This document shows positions 23,097-30,862 of a stretch of DNA of 64,000 bases, piece by piece. Where the stretch lies: positions 1,488,001-1,552,000 of the forward strand of contig NZ_JAUQTA010000001.1 in NCBI RefSeq assembly GCF_030580915.1, given 5' to 3'. The notes under the pieces are model-generated. The model was not told the origin of the DNA. It saw only the letters and a program-made list of their open reading frames with translations, and did no database searches. This stretch comes from Nocardioides jiangxiensis. Its GTDB lineage: Bacteria > Actinomycetota > Actinomycetes > Propionibacteriales > Nocardioidaceae. A program made the translations under genes and the position numbers. Each line of letters opens with the position of its first letter. Positions within the stretch are counted from its first letter, which is position 1.

Positions 23097-24521
23097 TCAG
23101 CGCTGCATGTCGACGAAGCGCGAGTAGTGGCCCTGGAAGGCAACCACGATGTCGCGGGTCGGACCGTTGCGGTGCTTGGCGATGATGATGTCGGCCTCAC
23201 CGGGACGGGTCGACTCGCGCTCGTAGACGTCGTCGCGGTGGAGCAGGACGACCATGTCGGCGTCCTGCTCGAGGGAGCCGGACTCACGCAGGTCGGAGAC
23301 CATCGGCCGCTTGTCGGCGCGCTGCTCGGGACCACGGTTGAGCTGCGAGAGCGCGATGATCGGGACCTCGAGCTCCTTGGCGAGGAGCTTGATGTTGCGG
23401 GAGAACTCCGAGACCTCGAGCTGACGGGACTCGACCTTCTTGCCCGAGCTCATCAGCTGCATGTAGTCGATGACGATGAGCTTGAGGTCGTGCTTCTGCT
23501 TGAGCCGGCGCGCCTTGGCGCGGATCTCCATCATCGTCATGTTCGGCGAGTCGTCGATGAAGAACGGCGCCGAGGAGACCTCACCCATCTTGCGCGCGAT
23601 CTTCGCCCAGTCGTCGTCGGTCATCTGGCCGGTGCGGATGTGGTTGAGCGGCACCTTCGCCTCGGCGCTCAGGAGACGCATGGTGATCTCCGAGCGGTTC
23701 ATCTCGAGGCTGAAGAAGCAGCTGGTCAGGTTGTTGTGGATCGACGCCGCGCGGCACAGGTCGAGCGCCAGTGTCGACTTACCCATGGCGGGTCGGGCGG
23801 CGATGATGATCATCTGGCCGGCGTGGAGGCCGTTGGTCAGCTCGTCGAACTCGGCGAAGCCCGTCGGCACGCCGTAGACGCCGGCCTCGCGGTTGCCGAT
23901 CGCCTCGATCTCGTCGAGCACGCCCTCCATGACGTCGGAGAGCGGGACGTAGTCCTCCTTGCGGCTGCCATCTGCCAGGCCGTAGACCTCCGCCTGGGCC
24001 TGGTCGACGAGGCCAGCGATCTCACCCTCACCGGCGTAGCCGAGCTGGACGATCTTGGTGCCGGCGGTCACCATGCGCCGCAGGATCGCCTTCTCCTTGA
24101 CGATCTCGGCGTAGTACATCGCGTTGGCCGCGATCGGCACGTTGGCCGCGAGCGTGTGCAGGTACGGCGCGCCACCGACCCGTTCCAGCTCGCCCCGGCG
24201 GCCGAGCTCGTTGGCGACCGTGATCGGGTCGGCCGGCTCGCCGCGGCTCAGCGACAGGTCGATGATCGCGTCGTAGATGACCTCGTGCGCCGGCCGGTAG
24301 AAGTCGACGCCCCGCAGGATCTCGCCGACCTCGGCCACCGCGTCCTTGGAGAGCAGCATCGATCCGAGGACGCTCTGCTCGGCCGCGTTGTCCTGCGGCG
24401 GCGTGCGGTCACCCGGACGGCGCGACGCCTCCCCCGGCTCGTACGACGCGGGGCCGTCGCCCCAGCCGTCGTCGGCCGGCTCGGGACCCAGGGGAACGGC
24501 GTCGAACTCGGTCACGCTCAT
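23097..24521 (-). CDS. dnaB: Replicative DNA helicase DnaB
   Basis: The protein is 474 aa from ATG 24521. DnaB is the hexameric ATP-driven helicase that opens the replication fork. The N-terminal domain begins TPPQDNAAEQSVLGSMLLSK; the RecA-like C-terminal domain has Walker A ARPAMGKST, Walker B LIVIDYMQLM, the SQLNRGPEQR loop and the DLRESGSLEQDADMV motif. There is no intein: the length is that of an uninterrupted actinobacterial DnaB. It is alone on the minus strand, with an intergenic region rich in DnaA-box-like sites just upstream. Confidence 0.97.
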   Translation of the reverse strand: MSVTEFDAVPLGPEPADDGWGDGPASYEPGEASRRPGDRTPPQDNAAEQSVLGSMLLSKDAVAEVGEILRGVDFYRPAHEVIYDAIIDLSLSRGEPADPITVANELGRRGELERVGGAPYLHTLAANVPIAANAMYYAEIVKEKAILRRMVTAGTKIVQLGYAGEGEIAGLVDQAQAEVYGLADGSRKEDYVPLSDVMEGVLDEIEAIGNREAGVYGVPTGFAEFDELTNGLHAGQMIIIAARPAMGKSTLALDLCRAASIHNNLTSCFFSLEMNRSEITMRLLSAEAKVPLNHIRTGQMTDDDWAKIARKMGEVSSAPFFIDDSPNMTMMEIRAKARRLKQKHDLKLIVIDYMQLMSSGKKVESRQLEVSEFSRNIKLLAKELEVPIIALSQLNRGPEQRADKRPMVSDLRESGSLEQDADMVVLLHRDDVYERESTRPGEADIIIAKHRNGPTRDIVVAFQGHYSRFVDMQR

Positions 24522-24572
24522 GGGCTGACGGTAAGCGGTGGTCCCGATACAACCCAACTATGTGACCGCTCG

Positions 24573-24829
24573 TTATCCACAGACCATGTGGAGAACCTGG
24601 GTATCCCGTGGAGGACACGCGGTGAGAATGTGCACCGGCTGCGGAGAAACCTGTGGAGAACCATTCACAGACCCGCGGTATGCATGGTCTGACCTGCGGA
24701 AACGCGTGTCCACACCTGTGGAGGAAAATCAGTTCAGAGCGACGCGGACACCTCGCGACACCCGTCAGGCGCCTTGTGGGTTTGTCGACAATGCGGAAGT
24801 GACCCGCCGGTATGCACAGCTTGTCCACG
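24573..24829. promoter_or_regulatory. Cluster of DnaA-box-like 9-mers upstream of dnaB
   Basis: The gap of about 400 bases between dnaB and the MATE gene contains a perfect TTATCCACA (24573-24581) and several near matches: TTCTCCACA on the minus strand at 24587-24595 and 24652-24660, TCCTCCACG at 24607-24615, GTGTCCACA at 24706-24714, TCCTCCACA at 24717-24725, TTGTCGACA at 24782-24790 and TTGTCCACG at 24821-24829. The actinobacterial DnaA consensus is close to TTGTCCACA. The cluster covers the dnaB promoter and suggests DnaA binding there. No gene is seen in this gap. Confidence 0.6.
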
Positions 24830-24919
24830 GGTCGCGCGACCGCCCGTGAGCGGCACTCCCCAGTGCCGTGCGCGGCGCTGACCTGCACCGATGCTGACCG
24901 TCGTCGATAGCGTGCACCC

Positions 24920-26254
24920 GTGACCCGACGCCCCGAGGACCGCGCGATCCTGCGCCTCGCGTGGCCCGCGTTCCTGGCCCTGGTCGCCGAGCCCCTCTTC
25001 GTGCTCGCCGACGCGGCCGTCGTCGGACACCTCGGCACGACCCAGCTCGCCGCTGCCGGCGTCGCCGGCGCACTGATGACGACGCTGGTCGGGCTGTGCA
25101 TCTTCCTCGCCTACGGCACCACCTCCTCCGTCGCCCGCAGCATCGGCGCAGGCCACACCGACCGCGCCCTCGCCCACGGCGTCGACGGGCTGTGGCTTGC
25201 GGTCGCGATCGGCATGCCCGTCTCCGCGGCCTCCTGGATGCTCGCGCCGCGGCTGGTCGACCTGCTCGGCGCGAGCGCCGTGGCCGGACCGGCCGCCACC
25301 TACCTCCGTATCGCCCTCGTCGGGACCACGCCGTTGCTGCTGATGCTCGCCGCGACCGGCGTGCTCCGCGGCCTGCAGGACACCCGCACACCGCTGCTCG
25401 CCGCCGTCGCCGGCAACGTCCTCAACGTCGCCCTGAACGTCGGCCTCGTCTACGGCATCGGCCCCGTCGACGGTCTCGGCCTGCCCGGATCCGCGCTCGG
25501 CTCCGTCCTGGCCCAGGTGGCCACGGCGACCTTCCTGGTCGGCGTCGTCGCGCGCGCGGCGCTGCGTGCAGGCGTCGACCTGGCGCCCCACCCGCGCGGG
25601 GTACTGGCGGCCGGACGCGCCGGCGTACCCCTGGTCGTGCGGACGCTCACCCTGCGCGCCGCGATCCTGCTGACCGTGTACGCCGTGGCCGCCCTGCCGG
25701 AGACGGACGGCGGGGGCGAGCACGGGCTCGCGGCCCACCAGGTCGCGATGGCGGTCTGGGGCTTCCTGGCCTACGCCCTCGACGCGATCGCCATCGCTGC
25801 TCAGGCGATCACCGGACGCGCGCTTGGCAGCGGCGACCTCGCCACGACGCGTCGGCTCACCACCCGGATGCTGCAGTGGGGCGTCGCCGCCGGTGTGGTC
25901 ACCGGCCTCGGGCTCGCGGCCGCGGCACCCTGGCTCGGACGGCTCTTCACCCGCGACCGGACGGTCGACGACCTCCTGGTGCCGGTGCTGCTCGTGGCGG
26001 CCCTCGCCCAGCCGCTCGCCGGTGTCGTCTTCGTGCTCGACGGCGTGCTCATCGGTGCCGGCGACGGCCGCTACCTCGCGTGGGCCGGCACCCTGGTGCT
26101 CGCCGCCTACGCACCACTCGCCCTGCTCGCCCCGTCACTCACCTGGCTGTGGGCGGCGTTCGGGTTCGGCTTCATGGCCGCGCGTGCCGCCGTTCTGCTG
26201 CATCGGGCACGCGGCACCCGCTGGATGAGGACCGGCACTACGCTGACGCGGTGA
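24920..26254 (+). CDS. MATE-family efflux transporter (DinF-like)
   Basis: The protein is 444 aa from GTG 24920. It consists of about 12 hydrophobic segments in two similar halves, as in MATE transporters, which export drugs or metabolites in exchange for Na+ or H+. Typical pieces are LAWPAFLALVAEPLFVLADAA VVGHLGTTQLAAAGVA at the start, GVLRGLQDTRTPLLAAV in the first half, and AHQVAMAVWGFLAYALDAIAIAAQAITGRALG in the second. A MATE gene beside dnaB is also found in Streptomyces. Its stop overlaps the next gene's GTG (GTGA). The substrate cannot be inferred. Confidence 0.88.
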   Translation: MTRRPEDRAILRLAWPAFLALVAEPLFVLADAAVVGHLGTTQLAAAGVAGALMTTLVGLCIFLAYGTTSSVARSIGAGHTDRALAHGVDGLWLAVAIGMPVSAASWMLAPRLVDLLGASAVAGPAATYLRIALVGTTPLLLMLAATGVLRGLQDTRTPLLAAVAGNVLNVALNVGLVYGIGPVDGLGLPGSALGSVLAQVATATFLVGVVARAALRAGVDLAPHPRGVLAAGRAGVPLVVRTLTLRAAILLTVYAVAALPETDGGGEHGLAAHQVAMAVWGFLAYALDAIAIAAQAITGRALGSGDLATTRRLTTRMLQWGVAAGVVTGLGLAAAAPWLGRLFTRDRTVDDLLVPVLLVAALAQPLAGVVFVLDGVLIGAGDGRYLAWAGTLVLAAYAPLALLAPSLTWLWAAFGFGFMAARAAVLLHRARGTRWMRTGTTLTR

Positions 26255-26823
26255 CCACCGCTGATGCCCCTGTCGTCCGGCCCCTGCTCCTGATCGGACT
26301 GGGCCTGGTCATCAACATCCTCAGCCCGCGGGTCGACGGCTGGGACGTGCTCCCCGACTGGTGTGGCTGGGTGCTGATCCTGATCGGCACCTGGGCCTTC
26401 GCCCGCCAGCTGCCGAGCGGCCGGCTGATGATCGCCGCCGCGGCCCTCGCGCTCGTGGTCTCGGCAGCCCAGTGGCCGCCCGCATGGCAGGTCGTCGACC
26501 CCGGAGCGATCGGGAGCCGTGACGTCTCCACCTCCGACGCCTCCCTGCTCTGGGCGCTGTCACTGCCGGCCCTCGCCTGGATGATCCTCTACTGCCTCGC
26601 GCTCGCCGGAGTCTCGCGTGCGGATGCCGGCACGTCGTTCTGGTGGAAGTACCTCGCCGCAGCCAACGCCGGCGCCGCCGTCCTCCCCGTCTTCGTCTAC
26701 GGGGCCGGGATGAAGGGTCTCGAGGGCCTCCTGGGCGTGCTGATCCTGCTCGGGCTGATCGGCGCCACCGTCTTCAGCTTCCTCCACTCGGGGCGCGAGT
26801 GGGCCGTCGTCCGCAAGGCCTGA
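26251..26823 (+). CDS. Hypothetical integral membrane protein
   Basis: The protein is 190 aa from GTG 26251, overlapping the MATE stop by four bases. It has about five to six hydrophobic segments: PLLLIGLGLVINILS, WCGWVLILIGTWAFARQL, LMIAAAALALVVSAA, LWALSLPALAWMILYCLALAG, NAGAAVLPVFVYGAG and a C-terminal LLGVLILLGLIGATVFSFL. No catalytic motif is visible and no named family is recognised. Coupling to the MATE gene suggests common expression, not necessarily common function. Confidence 0.75.
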   Translation: MTTADAPVVRPLLLIGLGLVINILSPRVDGWDVLPDWCGWVLILIGTWAFARQLPSGRLMIAAAALALVVSAAQWPPAWQVVDPGAIGSRDVSTSDASLLWALSLPALAWMILYCLALAGVSRADAGTSFWWKYLAAANAGAAVLPVFVYGAGMKGLEGLLGVLILLGLIGATVFSFLHSGREWAVVRKA

Positions 26824-26843
26824 CGGCGGCGCGCCTCGGCGTC

Positions 26844-26907
26844 GAAGACTTCACCCGTGGGAAGAGTTCACCGCGATGTGCCTCCGACGCGGGTGAAGGT
26901 CTTCACC
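26844..26907. repeat. Intergenic TTCACC/GGTGAA inverted repeat
   Basis: GAAGACTTCACCCG (26844-26857) is nearly the reverse complement of CGGGTGAAGGTCTTC (26890-26904). A compact inverted repeat GGTGAAG-GT-CTTCACC occupies 26892-26907, and GAAGAGTTCACC lies between. Three related copies in 65 bases suggest a protein-binding or RNA-structured element; there is no T-run. Confidence 0.4.
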
Positions 26908-26967
26908 CCGGCGAAGACCTTGGCCCCGAAGCAGCCCGAGGCCCGAGGCAAGAGACCCGAGACGTGA

Positions 26968-27004
26968 GAAGGCCCCGGCCCGCGTGATGCGGACCGGGGC
27001 CTTC
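26968..27004. terminator. Hairpin between the membrane gene and rplI
   Basis: GAAGGCCCCGG and CCGGGGCCTTC form an 11-bp perfect stem with an inner CCGC/GCGG pair. It lies 18 bases beyond the rplI stop and between converging genes, so it can end transcription from both sides. Confidence 0.75.
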
Positions 27005-27021
27005 CTGCGTCAGACGCTGTG

Positions 27022-27471
27022 TCAGGCGGCGACGACGTTGACGGTGGCCGTGGCCAGGACGTCGTCGTGCAGCTTGACGGTCACGGTGTGCGCACCGAGC
27101 GACTTGACCGCGGTCTTGACCGCGATCGTGCGCTTGTCGATGGCCTCGCCCGCGACGGCCTCGAGGGCGGTCGCGATCTCGGCAACGGTGACAGCACCGA
27201 ACAGGCGGCCCTCGGCGCCGGCCTTGACCTTGACGGTCGCGGCCGAGCCCTCGAGCTTGCCCTTGATCTCCTCAGCGTGACCGAGGTCGCGGGCGGCACG
27301 CGCGGTGCGGGCAGCCTTGATCGACTCGACGGTCTTCTCCGCGCCGCGCGTCCACGCGATCGCGAAGCCCTGCGGGAGGAGGAAGTTGCGGGCGTAACCG
27401 CCACGCACCTCGACGACGTCACCAGCGGAACCGAGACCGGTGACTTCCTGGGTCAGGATGATCTTCGCCAT
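27022..27471 (-). CDS. rplI: 50S ribosomal protein L9
   Basis: The protein is 149 aa from ATG 27471, with an AAAGGGGA ribosome site. The N-terminal rRNA-binding domain shows the family signature [20 protein letters not shown] and [15 protein letters not shown] long linking helix follows, and a C-terminal domain ([17 protein letters not shown]) completes the usual length. It is the last gene of the rpsF-ssb-rpsR-rplI operon. Confidence 0.97.
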   Translation of the reverse strand: MAKIILTQEVTGLGSAGDVVEVRGGYARNFLLPQGFAIAWTRGAEKTVESIKAARTARAARDLGHAEEIKGKLEGSAATVKVKAGAEGRLFGAVTVAEIATALEAVAGEAIDKRTIAVKTAVKSLGAHTVTVKLHDDVLATATVNVVAA

Positions 27472-27488
27472 TTCTACAGTCCCCTTTC

Positions 27489-27725
27489 TCAGCGACCGGT
27501 GGACGTGTAGGGCAGGAGCGCCATCTCGCGGGCGTTCTTGATCGCGGTGGCGATGTCACGCTGCTCCTGGACGGAGACGCCGGTGACACGACGCGCGCGG
27601 ATCTTGCCGCGGTCGGAGATGAACTTGCGGAGAAGAGCGGTGTCCTTGTAGTCGACCTTGGTGACACCCGCCGCCTTGAGCGGGTTCGCCTTCTTCTTCG
27701 GCTTGCGAATAACAGGCTTCGCCAT
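27489..27725 (-). CDS. rpsR: 30S ribosomal protein S18
   Basis: The protein is 78 aa from ATG 27725, with GAAAGGAAG upstream. Typical S18 features are the basic N-terminus ([16 protein letters not shown]), [19 protein letters not shown] and the [20 protein letters not shown] core. It lacks the Cys-rich zinc-binding N-terminus found in some S18 paralogues. It lies between ssb and rplI. Confidence 0.97.
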   Translation of the reverse strand: MAKPVIRKPKKKANPLKAAGVTKVDYKDTALLRKFISDRGKIRARRVTGVSVQEQRDIATAIKNAREMALLPYTSTGR

Positions 27726-27810
27726 TGTGGTGCTTCCTTTCGAGAAAGCCCGGCTCACGCCGGAATGGTGATGATGAGTGGAGTCAGGCGCTCATGCGCC
27801 CGACGGGGAA

Positions 27811-28383
27811 TCAGAACGGGGGCTCGTCGCCGCCGACGCCGGGAGCACCCCACGGGTCGTTCTGCTGCGGGGCGGGGGCCGCCGGAGCACCCCAACCACC
27901 CTGGCCGCCCTGGGCCGGCGCCGCGGGCGTCGCCCACGGGTCGTCGGCCGGAGCGCCGCCACCAGCAGGACCACCCTGCGGAGCGCCGCCGCCGAAGCCA
28001 CCGCCGCCGCCACCCTGACGGGTGGTGCGGGAGACCTTGGCGGTCGCGTACTTCAGGGACGGACCGACCTCTTCGACCTCGATCTCGAAGACGGTCCGCT
28101 TCTGGCCCTCGCGGTCCTCGTAGGACCGGGCCTTCAGGCGACCCTGCACGACGACACGCATGCCGCGCTGCAGGGACTCGGCAACGTTCTCCGCAGCCTG
28201 GCGCCACACCGAGCAGGAGAGGAACAGCGCGTCGCCGTCCTTCCACTCGTTGGTCTGGCGGTCGAACGTGCGGGGGGTCGACGCGATGCGGAAGTTCGCG
28301 ACTGCAGCGCCCGAGGGCGTGAAGCGGAGCTCCGGGTCGTCGACCAGGTTGCCAACTACCGTGATGACGGTCTCGCCTGCCAT
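27811..28383 (-). CDS. ssb: Single-stranded DNA-binding protein
   Basis: The protein is 190 aa from ATG 28383. The OB-fold occupies about residues 1-115 ([20 protein letters not shown], then [20 protein letters not shown] and [17 protein letters not shown]). A Gly/Pro/Gln/Ala-rich linker follows, and the acidic tip GGDEPPF at the C-terminus is the site that recruits partner proteins. It is the main SSB of replication and repair, in the usual place between rpsF and rpsR. Confidence 0.97.
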   Translation of the reverse strand: MAGETVITVVGNLVDDPELRFTPSGAAVANFRIASTPRTFDRQTNEWKDGDALFLSCSVWRQAAENVAESLQRGMRVVVQGRLKARSYEDREGQKRTVFEIEVEEVGPSLKYATAKVSRTTRQGGGGGGFGGGAPQGGPAGGGAPADDPWATPAAPAQGGQGGWGAPAAPAPQQNDPWGAPGVGGDEPPF

Positions 28384-28468
28384 GTCAGGTCCCTTTTCTG
28401 ATTCGTGGATGTCTGTGCCAACAGATCTTGGTGGTCACCACCGACAAAGCGGTAGGGGCCGGCCAGAA

Positions 28469-28756
28469 TCAGGCGTTGGCGCGAAGGACCTTGGTGCGGA
28501 GGATCGACTCGTTGAGGGAGAGCTGGCGCTCGAACTCCTTGACGGTCGCCGGCTCGGCGTTCAGGTTGAGGACGGCGTAGATGCCTTCCTCGTTCTTCTT
28601 GATCTCGTACGCCAGACGGCGACGACCCCAGACGTCCACGTTGTCGACGGTGCCACCGTCGTTGCGGATGACGTTCAGGTACTTGTCGAGGGACGGCTCG
28701 ATGGTCCGCTCGTCAAGGCTCGGGTCGAGAATGACCATGACCTCGTAAGCACGCAT
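28469..28756 (-). CDS. rpsF: 30S ribosomal protein S6
   Basis: The protein is 95 aa. ATG 28756 is chosen over ATG 28768 because GGAGGTGGAG lies at a better distance. It starts [20 protein letters not shown], followed by [19 protein letters not shown], both diagnostic of S6. It is the first gene of the operon with ssb, rpsR and rplI. The promoter should lie in the 170-base gap shared with the divergent endonuclease IV gene. Confidence 0.96.
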   Translation of the reverse strand: MRAYEVMVILDPSLDERTIEPSLDKYLNVIRNDGGTVDNVDVWGRRRLAYEIKKNEEGIYAVLNLNAEPATVKEFERQLSLNESILRTKVLRANA

Positions 28757-28927
28757 AGCTGTCTCCACCTCCTCTGGACTCGGCGGCCACGGGATTTCCG
28801 TGGCAGGAGGGCTAGTGCGATGTCCCGTGCCGGATATGCCGACAAAGGACAGGGAAGGCTATCAAGCCGGCGCCTCAGCCGCCCAATCGTCAGGGCACCG
28901 TCGGAGGGCCTTCCTAGACTCCTCCCC

Positions 28928-29728
28928 ATGAGCAGCAGCGCCCGCCTCGGAGCCCACGTCGACCAGGCCGACCCCATCGCGGAGGCGAGGGCGCGCGCCA
29001 CCGACGTCGTGCAGTTCTTCCTCGGCGACCCGCAGTCCTACAAGGGCCCCGAGATCCGGTACGCCGGAGGGGCCGAGGGTCTCAGGGCCGACGCCGAGGC
29101 GGCTGGCGTCGACCTCTACGTGCACGCGCCGTACCTGATCAACGTCGCGACCACCAACAACCGCCTGCGCATCCCCAGCCGCAAGCTCCTGCAGTCCCAC
29201 ATGGACGCGGCCGCGAGCATCGGCGCGAAGGGCCTGATCGTGCACGGCGGCCATCTCAAGGACGACGAGGACCCCGCGATCGGCTTCACCAACTGGCGCA
29301 AGGCGGTCGAGGCGACCGACATCAAGGTGCCGCTGCTGATCGAGAACACCGCCGGCGGCGAGAACGCCATGACCCGGCGGCTCGAGGCGATCAAGGGCGT
29401 GTGGGGCGCGATCGAGGGCACCGCGCAGGCCGACCTGGTCGGCTTCTGCCTCGACACCTGCCACGCCCACGCGGGCGGCAACCCGCTGGAGACGATCGTC
29501 GACGACGTCCGCGCCATCACGGGCCGCATCGACCTGGTCCACGCCAACGACAGCCGCGACGGCTTCGACTCCGGCGCCGACCGCCACGCCAACCTCGGCG
29601 CGGGCCACATCGACCCCGACCTGCTCGCGCAGGTGATCCGCGACGCCGGTGCCCCCGTGGTGCTCGAGACCCCGGGCGGTGCCGCCGAGCACACGACCGA
29701 CCTTGCCTGGCTGCGGCAGCGCTGGTGA
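28928..29728 (+). CDS. nfo: Endonuclease IV (deoxyribonuclease IV)-like AP endonuclease
   Basis: The protein is 266 aa from ATG 28928. It belongs to the xylose-isomerase-like TIM barrel family that cuts DNA at abasic sites using zinc. Metal-ligand segments are visible: LYVHAPYLIN, GLIVHGGHL, LLIENTAGGENAM, GFCLDTCHAHAGG, DLVHANDSRDGFDSGADRHANLGAGHI and VVLETPGG. These match the His, Glu and Asp ligands of EndoIV. It is divergent from rpsF. Confidence 0.9.
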   Translation: MSSSARLGAHVDQADPIAEARARATDVVQFFLGDPQSYKGPEIRYAGGAEGLRADAEAAGVDLYVHAPYLINVATTNNRLRIPSRKLLQSHMDAAASIGAKGLIVHGGHLKDDEDPAIGFTNWRKAVEATDIKVPLLIENTAGGENAMTRRLEAIKGVWGAIEGTAQADLVGFCLDTCHAHAGGNPLETIVDDVRAITGRIDLVHANDSRDGFDSGADRHANLGAGHIDPDLLAQVIRDAGAPVVLETPGGAAEHTTDLAWLRQRW

Positions 29729-29800
29729 GCGGAGCGTTCGTCACGCCCACGCCACCCGCAGGCTGCCGTCAGGACACCGTGCGCGGATAGCCTGCGCCCC

Positions 29801-30862
29801 ATGAGCCTCACGCTGTACGTCGACGGCGCGCGGCTGCGAGGGCACCTCACCGCAGTCACCGACCGCCTGCCCGACCTGGTGCCCCTCGTGCGCGGCAACG
29901 GCTCCGGGCTGGGCAACAGCCGGCTCGCCCTCGAGGCGCAGCGGATCGGCGCCGACGTCCTCGCGGTCGGCACCGCCGACGAGTGCGGCCAGGTCGCGGG
30001 ACTCTTCGACGGCGACCTGCTGGTCCTCGCGCCGTACCGGCCGTTCGCACCGAAGGCGGATGTCTCGCGCGAGCGGCTGGTCCACACCGTCAGCCGGCTC
30101 GACGACCTCGACGACCTCCTGGAGGCCGATCCGACGGCCCGGCTCGTGCTGGCCCGGATGACCTCGACCCGGGTGCACGGACTCTCGGCACGCGAGCTGC
30201 GCGCAGCCGCCCACCGGCTCACCGAGGCCGGCGCGGGCACCCCGGCCGGCCCCACCCTCGAAGGCGTGCTGCTCGCCTTCCCCGCCGCGGGGCCGGGCCG
30301 GCTCACCGAGTTGCACCGCCTGGGCCACGACGTCCACGCCAGCGGGTTGCCCACGACGACCCTCTGGGTCACCAACCTCGGCGAGCCCGAGGTCCTCGCG
30401 GCGCGCGGCGCCTGGCCCGACCTGCACGTGCGGCCGCTGCTCGGCGACGAGCTGTGGCTGGGCGACGAGGGTGCGTTCTCGGTGCGGGCCCACGTGCTCG
30501 ACCTGCACCGGCTGGAGCGCGGCTCGACGTTCGGCGAGCACGGCCGCGCCATCCCGCGCCGGGGCCACCTGGTGGTCCTCTCCGGAGGCATGGCCCACGG
30601 CATCGGCCTCGAGCCGCCCACCGCCGACCTGAGCCTGAAGGCCCGTGCCACCTCGCTGGCACGCGGCAGCCTCGACGCGGCCGGGCTCGTGCGGTCGCCG
30701 TACGTCGTCGACGGGAAGCAGCGCTACTTCGCCGAGCCGCCCCACATGCAGGCGTCGGTGGTCTACCTCCCGGAGGAGGCGCACGTGCCGGAGATCGGCG
30801 CCGAGGTCGAGCTCCGGGTCCGCTTCTCGACCACGACGTTCGACCGCACGATCGTCAGCTGA
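29801..30862 (+). CDS. Alanine racemase-like protein lacking the PLP lysine
   Basis: The protein is 353 aa from ATG 29801. The N-terminal half resembles the PLP-binding barrel of alanine racemase: LVPLVRGNGSGLGNSRLALE is followed by a GADVLAVGTADEC strand-helix and later PTLEGVLLAFPAAG. In true racemases the first segment carries the PLP lysine (VKANAYGHG); here that Lys is Arg. The C-terminal beta domain is short and the second catalytic Tyr is not evident. It may therefore not be a racemase and could bind a cofactor or amino acid for another purpose. Its end overlaps the convergent GT87 gene by eight bases. Confidence 0.6.
   Translation: MSLTLYVDGARLRGHLTAVTDRLPDLVPLVRGNGSGLGNSRLALEAQRIGADVLAVGTADECGQVAGLFDGDLLVLAPYRPFAPKADVSRERLVHTVSRLDDLDDLLEADPTARLVLARMTSTRVHGLSARELRAAAHRLTEAGAGTPAGPTLEGVLLAFPAAGPGRLTELHRLGHDVHASGLPTTTLWVTNLGEPEVLAARGAWPDLHVRPLLGDELWLGDEGAFSVRAHVLDLHRLERGSTFGEHGRAIPRRGHLVVLSGGMAHGIGLEPPTADLSLKARATSLARGSLDAAGLVRSPYVVDGKQRYFAEPPHMQASVVYLPEEAHVPEIGAEVELRVRFSTTTFDRTIVS

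Noticed and set aside
22990..23120. CATGTCGAC repeated on both sides of the island/dnaB junction as an attachment site
   Set aside because: Nine bases in GC-rich DNA is easily chance, and one copy is inside the dnaB coding end without a matching copy at the other island end.
23097..24521. Possible intein in DnaB
   Set aside because: The helicase is 474 aa with uninterrupted Walker motifs and DLRESGSLEQDADMV, so no intein is present.
22896..24692. Open frame of 598 codons on the plus strand
   Set aside because: It is antisense to dnaB and composed of Val/Asp/Arg-rich shadow sequence.
26844..26907. Inverted repeat as a terminator
   Set aside because: There is no T-run and a stronger hairpin at 26968-27004 is in the right place for both flanking genes.
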